Positions 1-12,200 of a stretch of 64,000 bases of DNA are shown here, in pieces. The notes under the pieces are model-generated. The model was given only the letters and a program-made list of their open reading frames with translations. It did no database searches and was not told the origin of the DNA. Both the position numbers and the translations under genes were made by a program. The DNA is from Membranipora membranacea (taxonomy: Eukaryota; Bryozoa; Gymnolaemata; Cheilostomatida; Membraniporidae): the NCBI GenBank assembly GCA_914767715.1, contig OU612073.1, positions 24,862,001 through 24,926,000 of the forward strand, given 5' to 3'. How positions within the stretch are numbered: the stretch's first letter is position 1; every line of letters starts with the position of its first letter.

Positions 1-775
1 GGGAAGAAAGTCTAGATGAAGGTAACATTAGAGAAGATTGTGACCTGCAGTCAGAAATTCATAGATAGTCTGCTCACAGTCATGGTATCCAAGTTTAGAA
101 AATATTGTTAGGAATCTAAAAATGCATGACATGTAAAACACAGAAACTTCAGTTGGAAAAAGGGACTCGGTTACATATCAGTCAACATGCTAATTGTTCA
201 ATTAATACAGTATGGTAGTTGTGTGCTCTTGACATAAGAACAGATAAATCCTAGGAAATAATAATGCCTATTACTATTAGCCTATCTGGGACTAATTACT
301 TAATTATCTCATGCGTTCACAAGTACCAGTTTCTTTGAGTAATGGTCTGCTTAATGATATACTCTGATTGTGTCATTCACACACTGATGTGAAAGTTTAG
401 GTTTCCACCTTATGAGCTGAAACACTGCTGGGTCAAAGAATTTCAAAAATTTTGTTTTCATCAGAGTTCACTTGAACAATCATCATGGGCATATGCTAGT
501 ACTGGCCTTGCATACATAAAAAATAATCCCAAATAATTTAACTGTGAAGAGCAGCAACCTAAGAAGCCTGGTTAGCACTTTAGGATCTGGCAATGAAAAT
601 CTTTTATATTCAACTCAGTCACTACTTATAGTAGAAGTTACATTCAAAGGAGAAAACATCAACACATAACCAAAAGCGAGTACTTGCAGTTTTTTTAATG
701 ACACATGGGAAGGAGCACTAAACAGAATTCAAGTTAACCTAATTCAGATTTAGACGATATGAGATGTAATTACAG
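1..775. other. Probable TMED intron/upstream sequence, no exon recognised
   Basis: This AT-rich stretch precedes the first identifiable TMED exon. I looked for the N-terminal half of a GOLD domain and a signal peptide on the plus strand and found no convincing exon. It is most simply intron sequence of the truncated TMED gene. Confidence 0.4.
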
Positions 776-1560
776 GTACATATGAGGTGTGTATAGATAA
801 TGAGTATAGCTACACACAGAAGAAGGTTTACTTATGGATAGATTATCAGCGTCAGAAGGACTGGGGGGAGGCAATCTCCTCTGACGACGCTATCAAAGAA
901 TTCGATCTCAAACAAGATCTGGTCAGGGTAAGCTGTGCTTTCTGATTACCTCGATACTGTCTGCCTGTTACTGATATTAAGCTGAAACGTTTGAATCTTA
1001 TAATGACGAAAAAGAAAAAAAATGGAACTAGAACTACCATATATATTTATAAGTTTTTCGAAGATCCTGATTAATATTCAGGGCAAACATCATCTTCACA
1101 ATTTCTGAGCAGGGGTTTTCTGAAACATCAGTCATTTACCTCCTTCTAGTCTTGCTATGTCAATCCTTAAGATTACACTGTCTTAATGACGGCACTGTAA
1201 AGCACTGAATTGAGTACAGGATTATTAGAGTATTTTGCACCAAACACTATTTGTTATTAGCAATTGTCCGCTTTTTATACGTGGACAGACAATATTTATG
1301 CTGTAATCATGGTGTTTTTTTACTGACAGGATATAATGCGTTCAGTGGAGAGCAGATTACGAGATATGACATACTATCAGACAGTGTATAGACAGACTAA
1401 CTTCTATGATGAGGCAGCTCTTATAAAACTATACAGTATAGTACATACCCGATCTCTCATAGCTTTTGTGATGGTGATCGGCACAGCTATACTCCAGGTC
1501 GTGTTTGTGAGAAAATTATTTGCTACACCTACTACTAAGTCATTAAATGCTGGGATATAG
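776..1560 (+). CDS. TMED/p24-family cargo receptor, 3' part (last two exons)
   Basis: Two exons, 776-927 and 1330-1560, join in phase 0 through a GTAAGC donor and a CTGACAG acceptor. Exon 776 begins inside a codon after ATTACAG, so the gene continues upstream of what I can identify and the start is missing. The first exon reads as the end of a GOLD domain: a TYEVCIDN block typical of p24 proteins, then a beta-strand (KKVYLWIDY). The last exon has a short helical stretch, one hydrophobic transmembrane segment (SLIAFVMVIGTAILQVVFV) and a short cytosolic tail starting RKLFA. This is the p24 layout: luminal GOLD, coiled coil, one TM, short tail, used in ER-Golgi cargo sorting by COPI/COPII vesicles. 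The tail lacks a clear C-terminal dilysine, which is a departure from many members. I did not find the exon with the signal peptide in 1-775. The subfamily (TMED1/3/5/6-like) is not resolved. Confidence 0.8.
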
Positions 1561-1604
1561 GAGCGTGATACAGATTACATATATACCACAGTGTCCTTTG
1601 ACAT

Positions 1605-1610
1605 AATAAA
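1605..1610 (+). terminator. Polyadenylation signal of the TMED gene
   Basis: A canonical AATAAA lies 45 bases after the TMED stop codon and is followed at once by a GT-rich stretch (GTTGGTTTTAT), the usual arrangement of a metazoan cleavage and polyadenylation site. The neighbouring minus-strand gene ends about 580 bases further on, so the two transcripts converge. Confidence 0.7.
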
Positions 1611-2187
1611 GTTGGTTTTATATTAATGTGTAGAATGCCTAGATTTTGACTGCGGTAGTTGTTGCTTGTTTTGTCGCAGAAAAATTAACAATTCACACTA
1701 ACATACAATTAATGGTATCAAAGTAGTGCTTTCTAAGCTATGCATGGTGTGTGGAGAATTTTTTTAGGTCTTTTACTTGCGAAAGTTGATTATTTATGAA
1801 ATATATTATTATCAGAATGATACAAATCTATGGTGTCAATGAAAAAAAAAACAGCGCATTAGTTAAACGACAAAATCTACAAAACTATCTTCCTTGGATA
1901 TGGCTATTACTGCAAAGCAGGTGTACAAAACATAGAAAATTGAGCATTTGGGGACGGCAGTGATTACAGGAATGTGCACAAAGGATACAAAGTATCAAGA
2001 TAAGACTACATGTGCTGAGAACTTGGATAATACAGGATTTCCGCCAGTCTGTCAGCATGCTTCTAACATATACATTAGCAAGATACATACACTGGTATTT
2101 GTGATCCGTAGAGAGTGATGCTTTGAGAATCAAGATAAGCACAAATAGGAGATTTCCGTAGCTGGGGACTCACTTAGCCTAGCTTAA

Positions 2188-5129
2188 CTATTTCAATTTG
2201 ACATTAGGGGACGGGTACTCTTTTGGTCTTAGCCCATTGTTCTTTTTGAAATCTTCAAACTGTTCATTTTCCACTCTAGTCATTTCTGTATTGAGCTGAT
2301 AAATGGCTCTTCTCTGTAGCTTTCTCAGTTCATGCTCCCTCTCCTTGGCTACTTTCAACTCTATTTTCATTCTGTCACTCTGTCTTACTAAAAGAAAAAA
2401 ACACAACACACCGATAATAAATCACGTCTCCTCGAAGTTTAAATGGTAAAGAAAAGGTTAATATTAATGGTGAAGAAACAAGATTTATGTTCGAAGGCCA
2501 GAGTTGGCCACAAATGCATGCAGTTTCTGAGCAAAGTGGCTAAATCTCTCTCCTATTGACAGCAATATTGGGTTTTAAAGGAAGATGCTTTCCCTATTAG
2601 CATGGTATTTAGGATGGTAACTTTTGTTATGGACTTTTGAGAGTGAGCATCACAACGTACCACAAAGCCAACTTACTTTTTTCTTTATCAGTTTCAATTT
2701 TCTTTATCACTTTTAGTTTTGTCTTCACTTGTTGTTTTGCCTGAAATGATACAAAACATCCTAGGTATGAGTATAAAGATTGATTAAATATCAGTGTAGC
2801 ACAGGATTAAAACTTTATATCAGCGGAAGTGTGCAAGAGTTCATTCAACTTGACATTCGTTAGGTGGAGGTACCCATGGTCGCACTAATATCTTGCCTCG
2901 TCTCCCATCATTTACTCTGCAATGGAAGTTTTCTCTCATTAGGCATGAGAAGACAACTACTATTGCTGTTTCTAAATAGGTGATTCCTGAACTTACTAGA
3001 TTATCAGAGAGGCTGGGTATGTATTCATACTTCTTCTTATGTTCAGGTCCTGGTGTACAGGGTGGGGCTGAGGGATGAGTTAGGTTAGATGTACGAGGCG
3101 TCACACTAGAACTAATGTTTGGAGACTGCTTCTGGGACAAAAAAACCTACAAAACAAAGAGAATTCAAAAGTTACTCTACAGGATGAAAAGGCAGGGTCT
3201 ACTGTTAGGTATAAATCTGGTATGTTCTACTTTTTGCCAAGCTTTTGAGAGCACACTGGGAGCACACTTGAATTCTACTATGATACCATAGATACTATAA
3301 TATAGACAGTGGCCAGTAAATTACTTCAGGCTCATAATCAAGATTTTAAAGTTTGAATTACAGCTCAGACAGCAGAGAAAATTCATTGAGTGGCGTGTTA
3401 GTAGAAGGAGGCAACTCCAGCACTGTAAAATTGTATCTAACATAATCTACATATAGAGATAGAGAGACAATTATATATAGAAATGTCACCTTCACGGTCT
3501 TTGTTGTATTCGATGTGTCAAAGTCAGGTTTAGCCTTATATTCTACGACATCAGCTGTGGGTCTCAGTTTGGGTTTAGCAGGGCTGCTCCCATTGAGAAC
3601 CAGTGACTTTCTAGACTGGCTTTTACGACTACTGTCTTTAGAGAGTCTTCGATTGAATATAGCGGCTTTGCCTTTGCTAATGTTGTTCTGATTATTTGAT
3701 TTGTTCAGCGAGATTGTCTTGGAGTATTTCTGTCTTATCATATTTGCACTTTTTTCACGTTTCAGAGAAGTTCGACTGGATTGGTAAACCTGAGTAGCAT
3801 CCTAGAGAATGGAAGAAACTGGATGCAAATGAAGCACCCAAGGGAAGCACTCACTCACTAGTAACAAGAGCTATAAAGTAGTGGGTGTGAATAACTACAA
3901 ACAGTTAAGCTGAGCTATCTTTCACCCGCATTTCTGAGGCTCTTTAAATACAAGGTATCACACATATACCATACTTGTAGGTACAAATCCAACTTTTGCA
4001 AAAATGCGTTCAAAATTTAAATATTGGTAAATTTAAAAAAAGATTTAGCCGTTTATTCCCCGAATGCCTTTAGCTGTTACATTATTGATAAATCTGCAAG
4101 GTTGTGTAAATTACCTGGAAGTTTTTTTCACAGGACGGAGACGTAGATTGATTACACGAGGTTGCCGCTGCAACTTCTGATTGACTAGATGAGTATCTGA
4201 ACTTTGACCCTTCTGTTGGAGTTTCGTCTGTTGGAGATGAGTCAGTGGAGTGACTGAGATGGGAGAATCGTTTACTTAGCACCTTCACCCCTCCTGTAGT
4301 GAACGAAAAAACATAGAAATACAATCATCACATATGTATTTGAAAATTTTTATCAATTTGGCTTATTTTAAATGAGAAATAAACAGCTCCTACTATAAAT
4401 GGCCATTGGGTTGATGCTCTAAAAAACCATGACTCTTCAGCTTCGGCTCGTCTTGTTATTGATATGTAGCGATGGGTGGCTTGAGTATCTTTGGTGCCAA
4501 TAGACCTGTAACCTAGAGCTGATAATTCTCTCTGCATTGAATACTTGGCTATTATTTTGACACTGTAGTCGTTGTGACATTTACTTACCGACACTGAACT
4601 GTTGGTTTGGATCACTATTGAGAATTATACTGGATTTGCCATTCATCAAAGCTGCAGTAAGTAGCTTCTGCTCATATTGTGATCGGGGTCGTATCTTAAA
4701 CCTCCCCGATATTATGCGTTTTGGTGTGAAATCAAGCTTCAGCTGAGCTCCAGGCTCTGCAACAAAGTGCAAAGACAATAAGATATGTTCTGAAAAATGC
4801 ACTTTTCGGAGCACCTCTATCAAAAAGGGCAACCGGAATATTTTTACGGCTCATCACAAAGATTTTCCGTAATTCAATACCCATCCAGTACAAATCCACC
4901 GTACAAAGCTTTTTAGGTCCAGCTATTCAGGTTTCCATTGAATGTAAAAGCCTGCACAGCCCCAAAATCCTGTGTTAATGCTGTGGAGCATCGTAGTCAT
5001 GAGAGCTACATCATGAAGTGGTAACATCATGGAAGAGGCATTCATTATATAATACATACCTGTTGCATATTTTATTGAAGGAAGAATATTACTGATATTC
5101 GCCATTTTTGTATTTGCTTCACTCCACAT
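2188..5129 (-). CDS. Unrecognised serine-rich protein with C-terminal coiled coil (7 exons, 375 aa)
   Basis: Minus-strand exons, 5' to 3': 5129-5060, 4756-4589, 4293-4115, 3801-3490, 3131-2997, 2740-2677, 2387-2188. All have GT-AG boundaries and agree in phase (1,1,0,0,0,1), and the summed length is exactly 376 codons including the stop. The first ATG (5129) has a poor context and an in-frame TGA upstream; the second (codon 9, AAAATGG) is better and may be the true start. The protein has a basic N-terminal region (residues about 25-80, with KRIISGRFKIRPRS), a serine/threonine- and lysine-rich middle that looks disordered, and a charged C-terminal helix (from about residue 285: KTKLKVIKK, KVAKEREHELRKLQ) likely to form a coiled coil. 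I do not recognise the family; a centrosomal, ciliary or cytoskeletal role would be a guess. A further open stretch at 2841-2932 (GRRGKILVRPWVPPP) has a TTGCAG acceptor but does not fit the phase, and may be an alternative exon. Confidence 0.65.
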
Positions 5130-6666
5130 TAAGATTCACATTATCTCATTTGGTTAAATTTGCATAGTGTCCACCTTGGCTGATCCTATTGAAGAGAACA
5201 TGAGCATTATATTATTAATAATGAGTTTATTTATATACCGCCTAATGTTTATCACATGGAAAACTTCTGAGCGGTAGACACTACAGTATTACCACTCTGT
5301 CACTGAGTCCAAGCACTCTATAGCCAGCTCTGGCTAATGAGTACCTACATTGTACAAAGTACACATTGTAACACTCTACTGAGCTCAGCTTCTAAGATAC
5401 TACTAGTTGCCATGGGAGTGAAACAAACTCTGGTTGTCAGATCGGTGATCGAACCCGCTAACCACTTGGCTAACCTGAGAACCTATATGACAACATAACA
5501 TAAGATTTATTTTAACCCTCACATAATGCATTGAAATATTGCTTTTTAATATAAAAATATAATTATTATATAGTATGTTCATGCAATTTGCTGCATCCGG
5601 CTGAAACATGAGAGCAATTTATAATGGTTTTGCAAATAAAAATCGATCAAGCCAGGGCTTAATGATAAGGGGTTTTGATCGAGAAAAAACCTTTTGAAAG
5701 GTACAATAATGATCATGTTGCCTTGGAGGGCCGGAAAATAGTCAATTGATCGGTTCATGAAAACTACACTCAGGATCCCCTCCCATAGAATGACCACCAT
5801 CTACATAAGTTAACTTTTAAGTCAGGAGATATACTCAGGACTCAATCCCTTTTCTCCTCCTGGTTGACAAGACCAAATATCGGTATACTATGATATTTGT
5901 ACACTCAGGTCTGTACAACACAGACAAAGCCGACCGATAATATATAAAGACTGCAGTGTATGATTGGATAATGCTGAGGTTTTTGGTCAAAGCTCTTTTT
6001 ATTAGAGTATTAAACATGAGACTGCCACTAATGATTGAATATGTAGAGAGCAATGAGGATCAATTACAAAGAACTATCCTCTCTGAAATACATACATTTA
6101 CCTGCACTATACAACTTGCTATATAAGAACACTATCTGTTAGTAGAAAGAGCTAAATACATCTTCACTGATTATATTCAGACAGAAAGTGTCACAGTATC
6201 TGAATACATCATTGATGTGAAGATTGAAGTCAATAAGTCCACGCTCTGGTATAATATGCCTCTTAATCAAGTGTCATTACACCCAAATAAAATAATTGAA
6301 TGGAGTTTTGGAAGAAAGTAAGAAAATATTCTCATATGGAGCTTCAGATGCATGTTAAAGCTGCACTTACCTGTGCCATTGACTATGATGAGCAATAATG
6401 ACAATTATCTGCCATCTTCAGGAAATTTTTGTATGGTGTTGTCATAGTGACGGTCGATAACCTTGACCCTCATACACCAAAACCGGAAACATCTGTGCGG
6501 CCTCGCCACAAAAGAAAAACAAACACTGATGAAAACAAAAAATCATGCCATCCTGAACCATAGCTTATTATTGACTACTCGATATACTTTTGTTGAATGA
6601 TGGGTCACCGGTGAATAGTAACCTTGAATTAGCGAGTGGTGTTCATCTGATTGAAGCCCAAAACAG

Positions 6667-7190
6667 GTATAGTATTTGAATTCTGGTATAGATTTGAAGA
6701 GGCTGATGTGTGTTGTCTACTATACAATAGAATAGAATACATAACAACATTCGCACATACATCTCCGACGCGTGACACACTGACAATCAATCACCCACGC
6801 CCTGGGACTTACATGGTGGTGATCACGTTGCCGATTAAAGGCATGTAAGTCCCTGTGGTCTACACCACCATTGGACTGAGTCAACCCAAAATTTTAGTGA
6901 TTTGTTCAATCAATGAGTATGATAAAAAGTAGTATATAATAAAGTGTAGTAGTGTACATGCTGCTGCATACACATCATGATTGATCACATGCCATGTGTA
7001 GTGTGTGTATGCAGCATGTGCCATGCATGTGTGTGTCGCACACTACCTGCAACATAACGGTGGTAGGCATTTCGAAGTTTGTCACTTTGTGCAAGTCCGG
7101 ACCGGTGATCGTTCACTGAACTTGCACACTGATGACGAAGGTTTGTTAACCATGATCCCACAGACCCCTGGCATATATGTCACCAGTTGA
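6667..7190 (+). CDS. Possible two-exon fragment of an unknown beta-rich protein
   Basis: Two open stretches, 6667-6844 and 7067-7190, join in phase 2 (AT|G). The donor CAT|GTAAGT is strong, but both acceptors (AAAACAG and GGTGGTAG) lack good pyrimidine tracts. The joined frame ends at TGA 7188-7190. It reads as beta-strand-like sequence with two similar phrases, PRPGTYMVV and QTPGIYVTS, of the kind seen at the ends of extracellular beta-sandwich domains (pre-peptidase C-terminal-like or the TMEM8 ectodomain). No upstream exon with start codon was found. A third open stretch (7281-7481, after TTTTTGCAG) does not match in phase. It could be the 3' end of a small gene, a decayed gene, or chance. 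Confidence 0.2.
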
Positions 7191-9022
7191 TACTATACTG
7201 TCTTGTTACAGTCTGACTTGCAAGACCCAGGTGGGGACCCAGGGTCCATGCTGTGACCTACACTGCTATATTTTTGCAGGTCTAGCGCAAAACTTCGTTT
7301 GTCAGCCCTTCCAATTCCTCTAGCGGAACATTATAAAATACAGTACAGTTCTAAAAGACCCTGTTGGATAGACCCTGTTATGGCAATGTTGCTGGTGGTT
7401 CGCTTCAACCAAAAAATCTTTTCAAGACCGCCTAAGGTTTCTCTCTTTGCTTACCCTCCTACACTATTGTACATCAAGTGATGTAACAGACTAAACATTA
7501 TTATTCTTGATTAATTATTTTGGGAACCAGACTTCTGGAAGGTCTTGCTTAGGCCTATCTATTTTAAATTGAAGTATCCCACTGGGCAAATGCTGATGAC
7601 AGTATTTGCAAGGATAGGTTTGTTCTCAATAATCTATCGGCTTCTATCATTTCTTCATCTTCTGCTGTAGAATCACTTTTGCTGCTCTGACAACTTTCTA
7701 ATTTATTAGCCAGGCAATAAGTTCGAAACGCGCATCCTCAAATTGCACAATTCCGGTTGCCAAACTTTAACATTCAGCTTATTTGTTGATAACGACTTAA
7801 TTTACTGAGAGATTTAATAAGCTGGTTGGTAGATTCATATTTATCCCCTACTGTAATTAAGTCGCTGACTATCAGAATTAAATGTGGGTATTTTGGTCAG
7901 TGAAGGTGAATAGAAGTGTGAGATGAGGTTAATACAACAAACTTATCTAACTTTCACTATTTGTAGCCTAGCAAATATCTATGTTACTCTGCAAACATTA
8001 TGCAACACTCAACGAAAAGTTCAAGCACATGGATTTGGAGTTTACCCGTTGGCTGTTATCATAAAATTGACCTTGAGTTTTACTGATAACGCTTCTGTTC
8101 TACTTAATGTTTGAGCTCTGTGAGAGATGGTGTGATTTTTCTGACAATGACTTGTGTTTACCGAGCCATTCCATCGCTGTGATAGCCTACTTCTTTGAGT
8201 TTGGGTGCGTGACAGGGCAGGAGGAGCCTCGCTTAATGCTTATCGCTCTTTTAGAATACCCTACATTCTCTTGATTCGGTATAATGTTAGAAATATTCTT
8301 ATCACTGTTCTTTGCATAGTCATGGACATGCAGGGTGATACTGTCTTACTAAATTACATATGGTCAATATTTAGGTTTATATCCCTGTATATTTATATTC
8401 CTGACCTTAGAATACTGCTCTTGACTTACCAGATACTGTTCCGAAATTCATCTTCACCATTTGATTTACAGACTTTACGTTAGGGCGGTTCAACCTCATA
8501 CTGTAAGTCAAACATTTCACGTGCACATCACTACACAAGACCTCTATCATTATTTTAAAGAGGTTCAGCCCTCATATCATTATCTTCCAATCCCTCCTAA
8601 AAGTACCCAGTCTGGTACTATCACATAATTCGGACAATGTATCTATCGTTCACATTAATTAAGATTGAAGAAAAACTAGCTTCAAGAGAAAACATCATTA
8701 TACGTTCCTAAGACAGACTTCTCACCGACAATATTGCTTTCCTTCAACGACACTGCAATTAATTACGCCATCGTTATGTCACGTGCTGCTGTTTTAAATA
8801 CTAGTTCAGAATCATCCTTTGGGTCAAATGAATTGAAACTCCGTTCTAATTTTAGATAGTAAACCCAACAGTATTAAAACTGTCAACAACATAATCAGCT
8901 CCTCTTGACACTGCTAGTCATAACTAGGGAGATAGCAGTGGGTCACTAACATTACTTCTAGTATCAGCACTACCTATATACAGTTTTCTGTACTAGCAAA
9001 GTTATCTCCGACAATCGGCTCT

Positions 9023-9068
9023 GATTGGCTGGAAGGCTCAGAGTTCTTGTGTCAACTGTTTTGATTGG
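9023..9068. promoter_or_regulatory. Paired inverted CCAAT boxes upstream of the ankyrin/SOCS gene
   Basis: ATTGG (CCAAT on the other strand) occurs twice, within GATTGG at 9023-9028 and at 9063-9068, about 40 bases apart and about 230-275 bases before the first ATG of the ankyrin/SOCS gene. Paired CCAAT boxes are common NF-Y sites in metazoan promoters. No clear TATA box was seen. This is a motif observation only. Confidence 0.3.
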
Positions 9069-9297
9069 ACTAAGTTTGATAACTAGCTGTAAAGTGACAG
9101 TGGCGTGTTACCTGGTAGTGATTTACAGCAGACTACTATGAGGTAATAAGTCTGATTATTAAGCTGCTGAGGGTACCAGTCAGTAAACAGCCAGAGAAGG
9201 CTCTCATGTACAGCTCTGCCTGTCCAGACTCGGCACTCGTTAGGAGGCTGACATCAACCAGCATGCGATCTCTGATTTATCTGGAATAATATAAACA

Positions 9298-12200
9298 ATG
9301 AACGATTTACTTGTAGCTCAGATGGCGCTGTCTGGTATTATGTTATCTATGGTGCTCAGTAAACTCTGGTCAGTTTGGATCTGGGTCATTGATGTATGGG
9401 GTAAGTTTGATTTCCTACAATACATACAAACATGAAATTTAGGTTGGAATTATCGGAGCTGTTCCTTCAGCTGTACAAACCCTCTGAAACTATGAGAAGC
9501 TGAGAGCTATGAGCTACATAATCTTTCTGGGCGTTGGCTTGCATAAATGGTGAGTCCTATAGTTATGTCACGTAACGGAACAAATTATATTGGATTACAA
9601 AATAGTTTCATAACATTTATATTAATATACAATTATCCAAAATTTTGGACGGTTTTCTTACTATAAACCATTTACTGTAAAATTTTCGCTCTGGGATGTC
9701 AGCTTGGAAGGTTGTTAGTCACCTCTGATGTTAGCAGTCTGAATTACATGTATGTTTTAACGTGCATCTGTCTGCTTCTTGCAATATATTTTTTTGTTGT
9801 AATGAAAAAACATCCACAACCGCAAAATTCTCACATAACACAAGTACTTCGTCTCTATTGCTGTCATACTGCGTTTTTATGCATAGTTGTATTTTCGCTT
9901 GTATTGTTATTTGCGATAATTTGGATCACTTTGGTGTCTAATCCAATTCATTCTGTGAATAAAACTTTAATTAACTGTGATTGCAGAGTTCCTAGTGCTG
10001 ATGACGTTGGGTTTCCACCCGGCCCGCAGTCTGATATCTATGAGACATGACTCTGAGGATACAGTGGAGGTTATCTCTACTTGTCTCGAGATGTATAGAA
10101 GGTCAGAGGTCGGCTCGTCGCTGTCACAGATTAAGGACATGCTGTCCAGCTGTGATTCTCTCAGCATAGCACAACTCACTACAGACGACGGGTTAGTAAC
10201 GGGTCAAATAAAAGCTTCTGTAAATTAATCTAAAAAGTGATGTTTTTATTAAATGGTAGGTGTGCGAAATGATGTACTAACCTATTAGGATCGTTGCTAT
10301 CCGTCAAGGGATGATGTTAAGCAATGTATGGATTCGAATTGCTTCTTACAGAATTAAAATTGTAGCGGATGACAGACCATTTTTGCTTGGTATACATTGT
10401 TGATGCGCTGTTATTAAAACAGCCAGTTGTTTTTATTAATTATCCACAGAGCATTAACACATCTATCAGCTTGAGGCCGATGTAACATTGCCCAATCTTC
10501 TTGTATTCCAATGCGACAAAAAATGAAATCACAGGATTTCTTAACTGCTTTTGCACCTTAAAAATGCGTAGCTTTAATTAAACTGGATTTTCTGATCCAT
10601 TCAGATTGTTGCCAATGAATAATTGGGCTTAACTTAGCTTAGGCTATGTAACAGTTATTTGTAGTCTGCCGCTGACATAAAGCATCTAAAAGCCCTCCTC
10701 CTTCACTTATACTTGTGTGGCTTGAAATATTTCTTGTCTGTGTTCTTCATTGTATGCCATATATATATCTATATAGACATATACCTACATATATAAGAAT
10801 ATATATTTCTTTCCTCTCAGATATAACCTCCTTCAGCTGGCTGTACAGAAGAGTGATGTAGATTTTGCCGAATATTTACTGAGTGTCAAAAAAGTGAATC
10901 CAAATAATGCCAAGTGCAGTCTACCGTTACACATGGCGCTGCATATTGGTGAGTGGGTGTTTATGTATGGTTTATGGTTGTGTTTGTGTGTATTATCATG
11001 TTTACGAGTTTTAAATTTGGCAGATCAACAATATCCTGTGATAATTGTCATCAATATGGTCAAAACAAATATCTGAACGGTTCCAGTTTACATGTTGATT
11101 TATGGGAAATGTACTATTACTCAGTTACGATCATAAGTTCATTTCGAGGCTCTCTTATATTGTATCGAGTAATCCCATGCAGTGAGGTTTGCTATCCCAC
11201 ATTGTTTGATCTCCCAGTGGAGCGGTTTGTTTTGATTTAGGAGTTAAGATCAGTTTTTTGACCCAGTAAACAGAACTGGTAGAAGCTGGTGTTGTTCTAG
11301 ATGTTTATCTAGTGACCCTGGATATCACAGTGTACTCACTGTGTAGGCCTACTCAAAGTATCAGCTGACTGCATTCTACTCTGCTTCTAAAGTACAAAGT
11401 AGACTCTATTATCTCATGATATAGTAATGTAGATAGTAAACTGCTCTATAATATCATCACTGAGTAACTTCAGCACAGCTCGTGTGTATCACCCAGATAA
11501 CAATGTTTGTTTATTAGGAGTTTTAACTCTCTAAACTACTGAACTAGAGGCCAAGTTAAATTTTCTTGAACTCACATCTGATAAAATAAACATACCGGTC
11601 ACCCAAAGCACCACTCAATCATACTTTGATTCACTAGTCTGCGTTCTTTGTATAATTCTCTGTTGTTATTGTTGTAGGTTCAGTAGACATGGTGAACCTG
11701 CTCCTACAGTTCAAGGTAAAGTTACAGCAGCAGGCTGGTATGTGTCACCCATCTCCACATGTACCTCAGTACAGCAGTCACTCTAAATTCTTCTTTGTCA
11801 GCCCGACTAGCGTGTGTGGAGGAGCGAGTAAGGATTCATATCAGAGAGTCATAGATAAAGATGACACTATGTTACTCGATCTGCTCATCAATATGAAAAG
11901 TAGCCCTCGACTTCTTGTGGTAAAGTTACACTACATCCAATTATTTAAAAAAGAATTTTCATGTTGATGATGATTTCTGAAGGAATTGATGATAGTGGAG
12001 TTGATGTAAAAAGAATTCTAGATCTGTTGTTAACTATAAGCGCTGGCTAAAGCTGTTCACACACATACTAGCCAGTTACTCCACGTTTTCTAGGAAGTTT
12101 CACTCCCCCCATCCGTTGGTTAATCTTGGTGGTCAGCCAGCGGAAAACATAGATTATCTTGTGGCTGATACACTCCTCTGGAGATGAGTACAAAGTATTG

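Larger units (their letters stand above)
5130..9297. other. Intergenic region between divergent genes
   Basis: About 4.2 kb separates the 5' end of the minus-strand coiled-coil gene from the start of the plus-strand ankyrin/SOCS gene. It is AT-rich and apart from the weak candidate at 6667-7190 contains only short open frames without splice support. Both flanking genes should have their promoters here. Confidence 0.6.

Noticed and set aside
5446-5475. tRNA-like A box (TAGCCAAGTGG) and B box (GGTTCGATCAC) on the minus strand, suggesting a tRNA-derived SINE
   Set aside because: The boxes are only a few bases apart, far too close for a working pol III promoter, and no SINE body or tail is visible. 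It could be an internally deleted copy, but support is too thin.
8205-8483. 92-residue plus-strand frame
   Set aside because: Rich in Ile, Leu and Tyr from AT-rich DNA, with no splice support and no motif.
9712-10050. Plus-strand frame with two hydrophobic segments
   Set aside because: It runs through intron 1 and into exon 2 of the ankyrin/SOCS gene in the wrong frame; its hydrophobicity comes from T-rich intron DNA.
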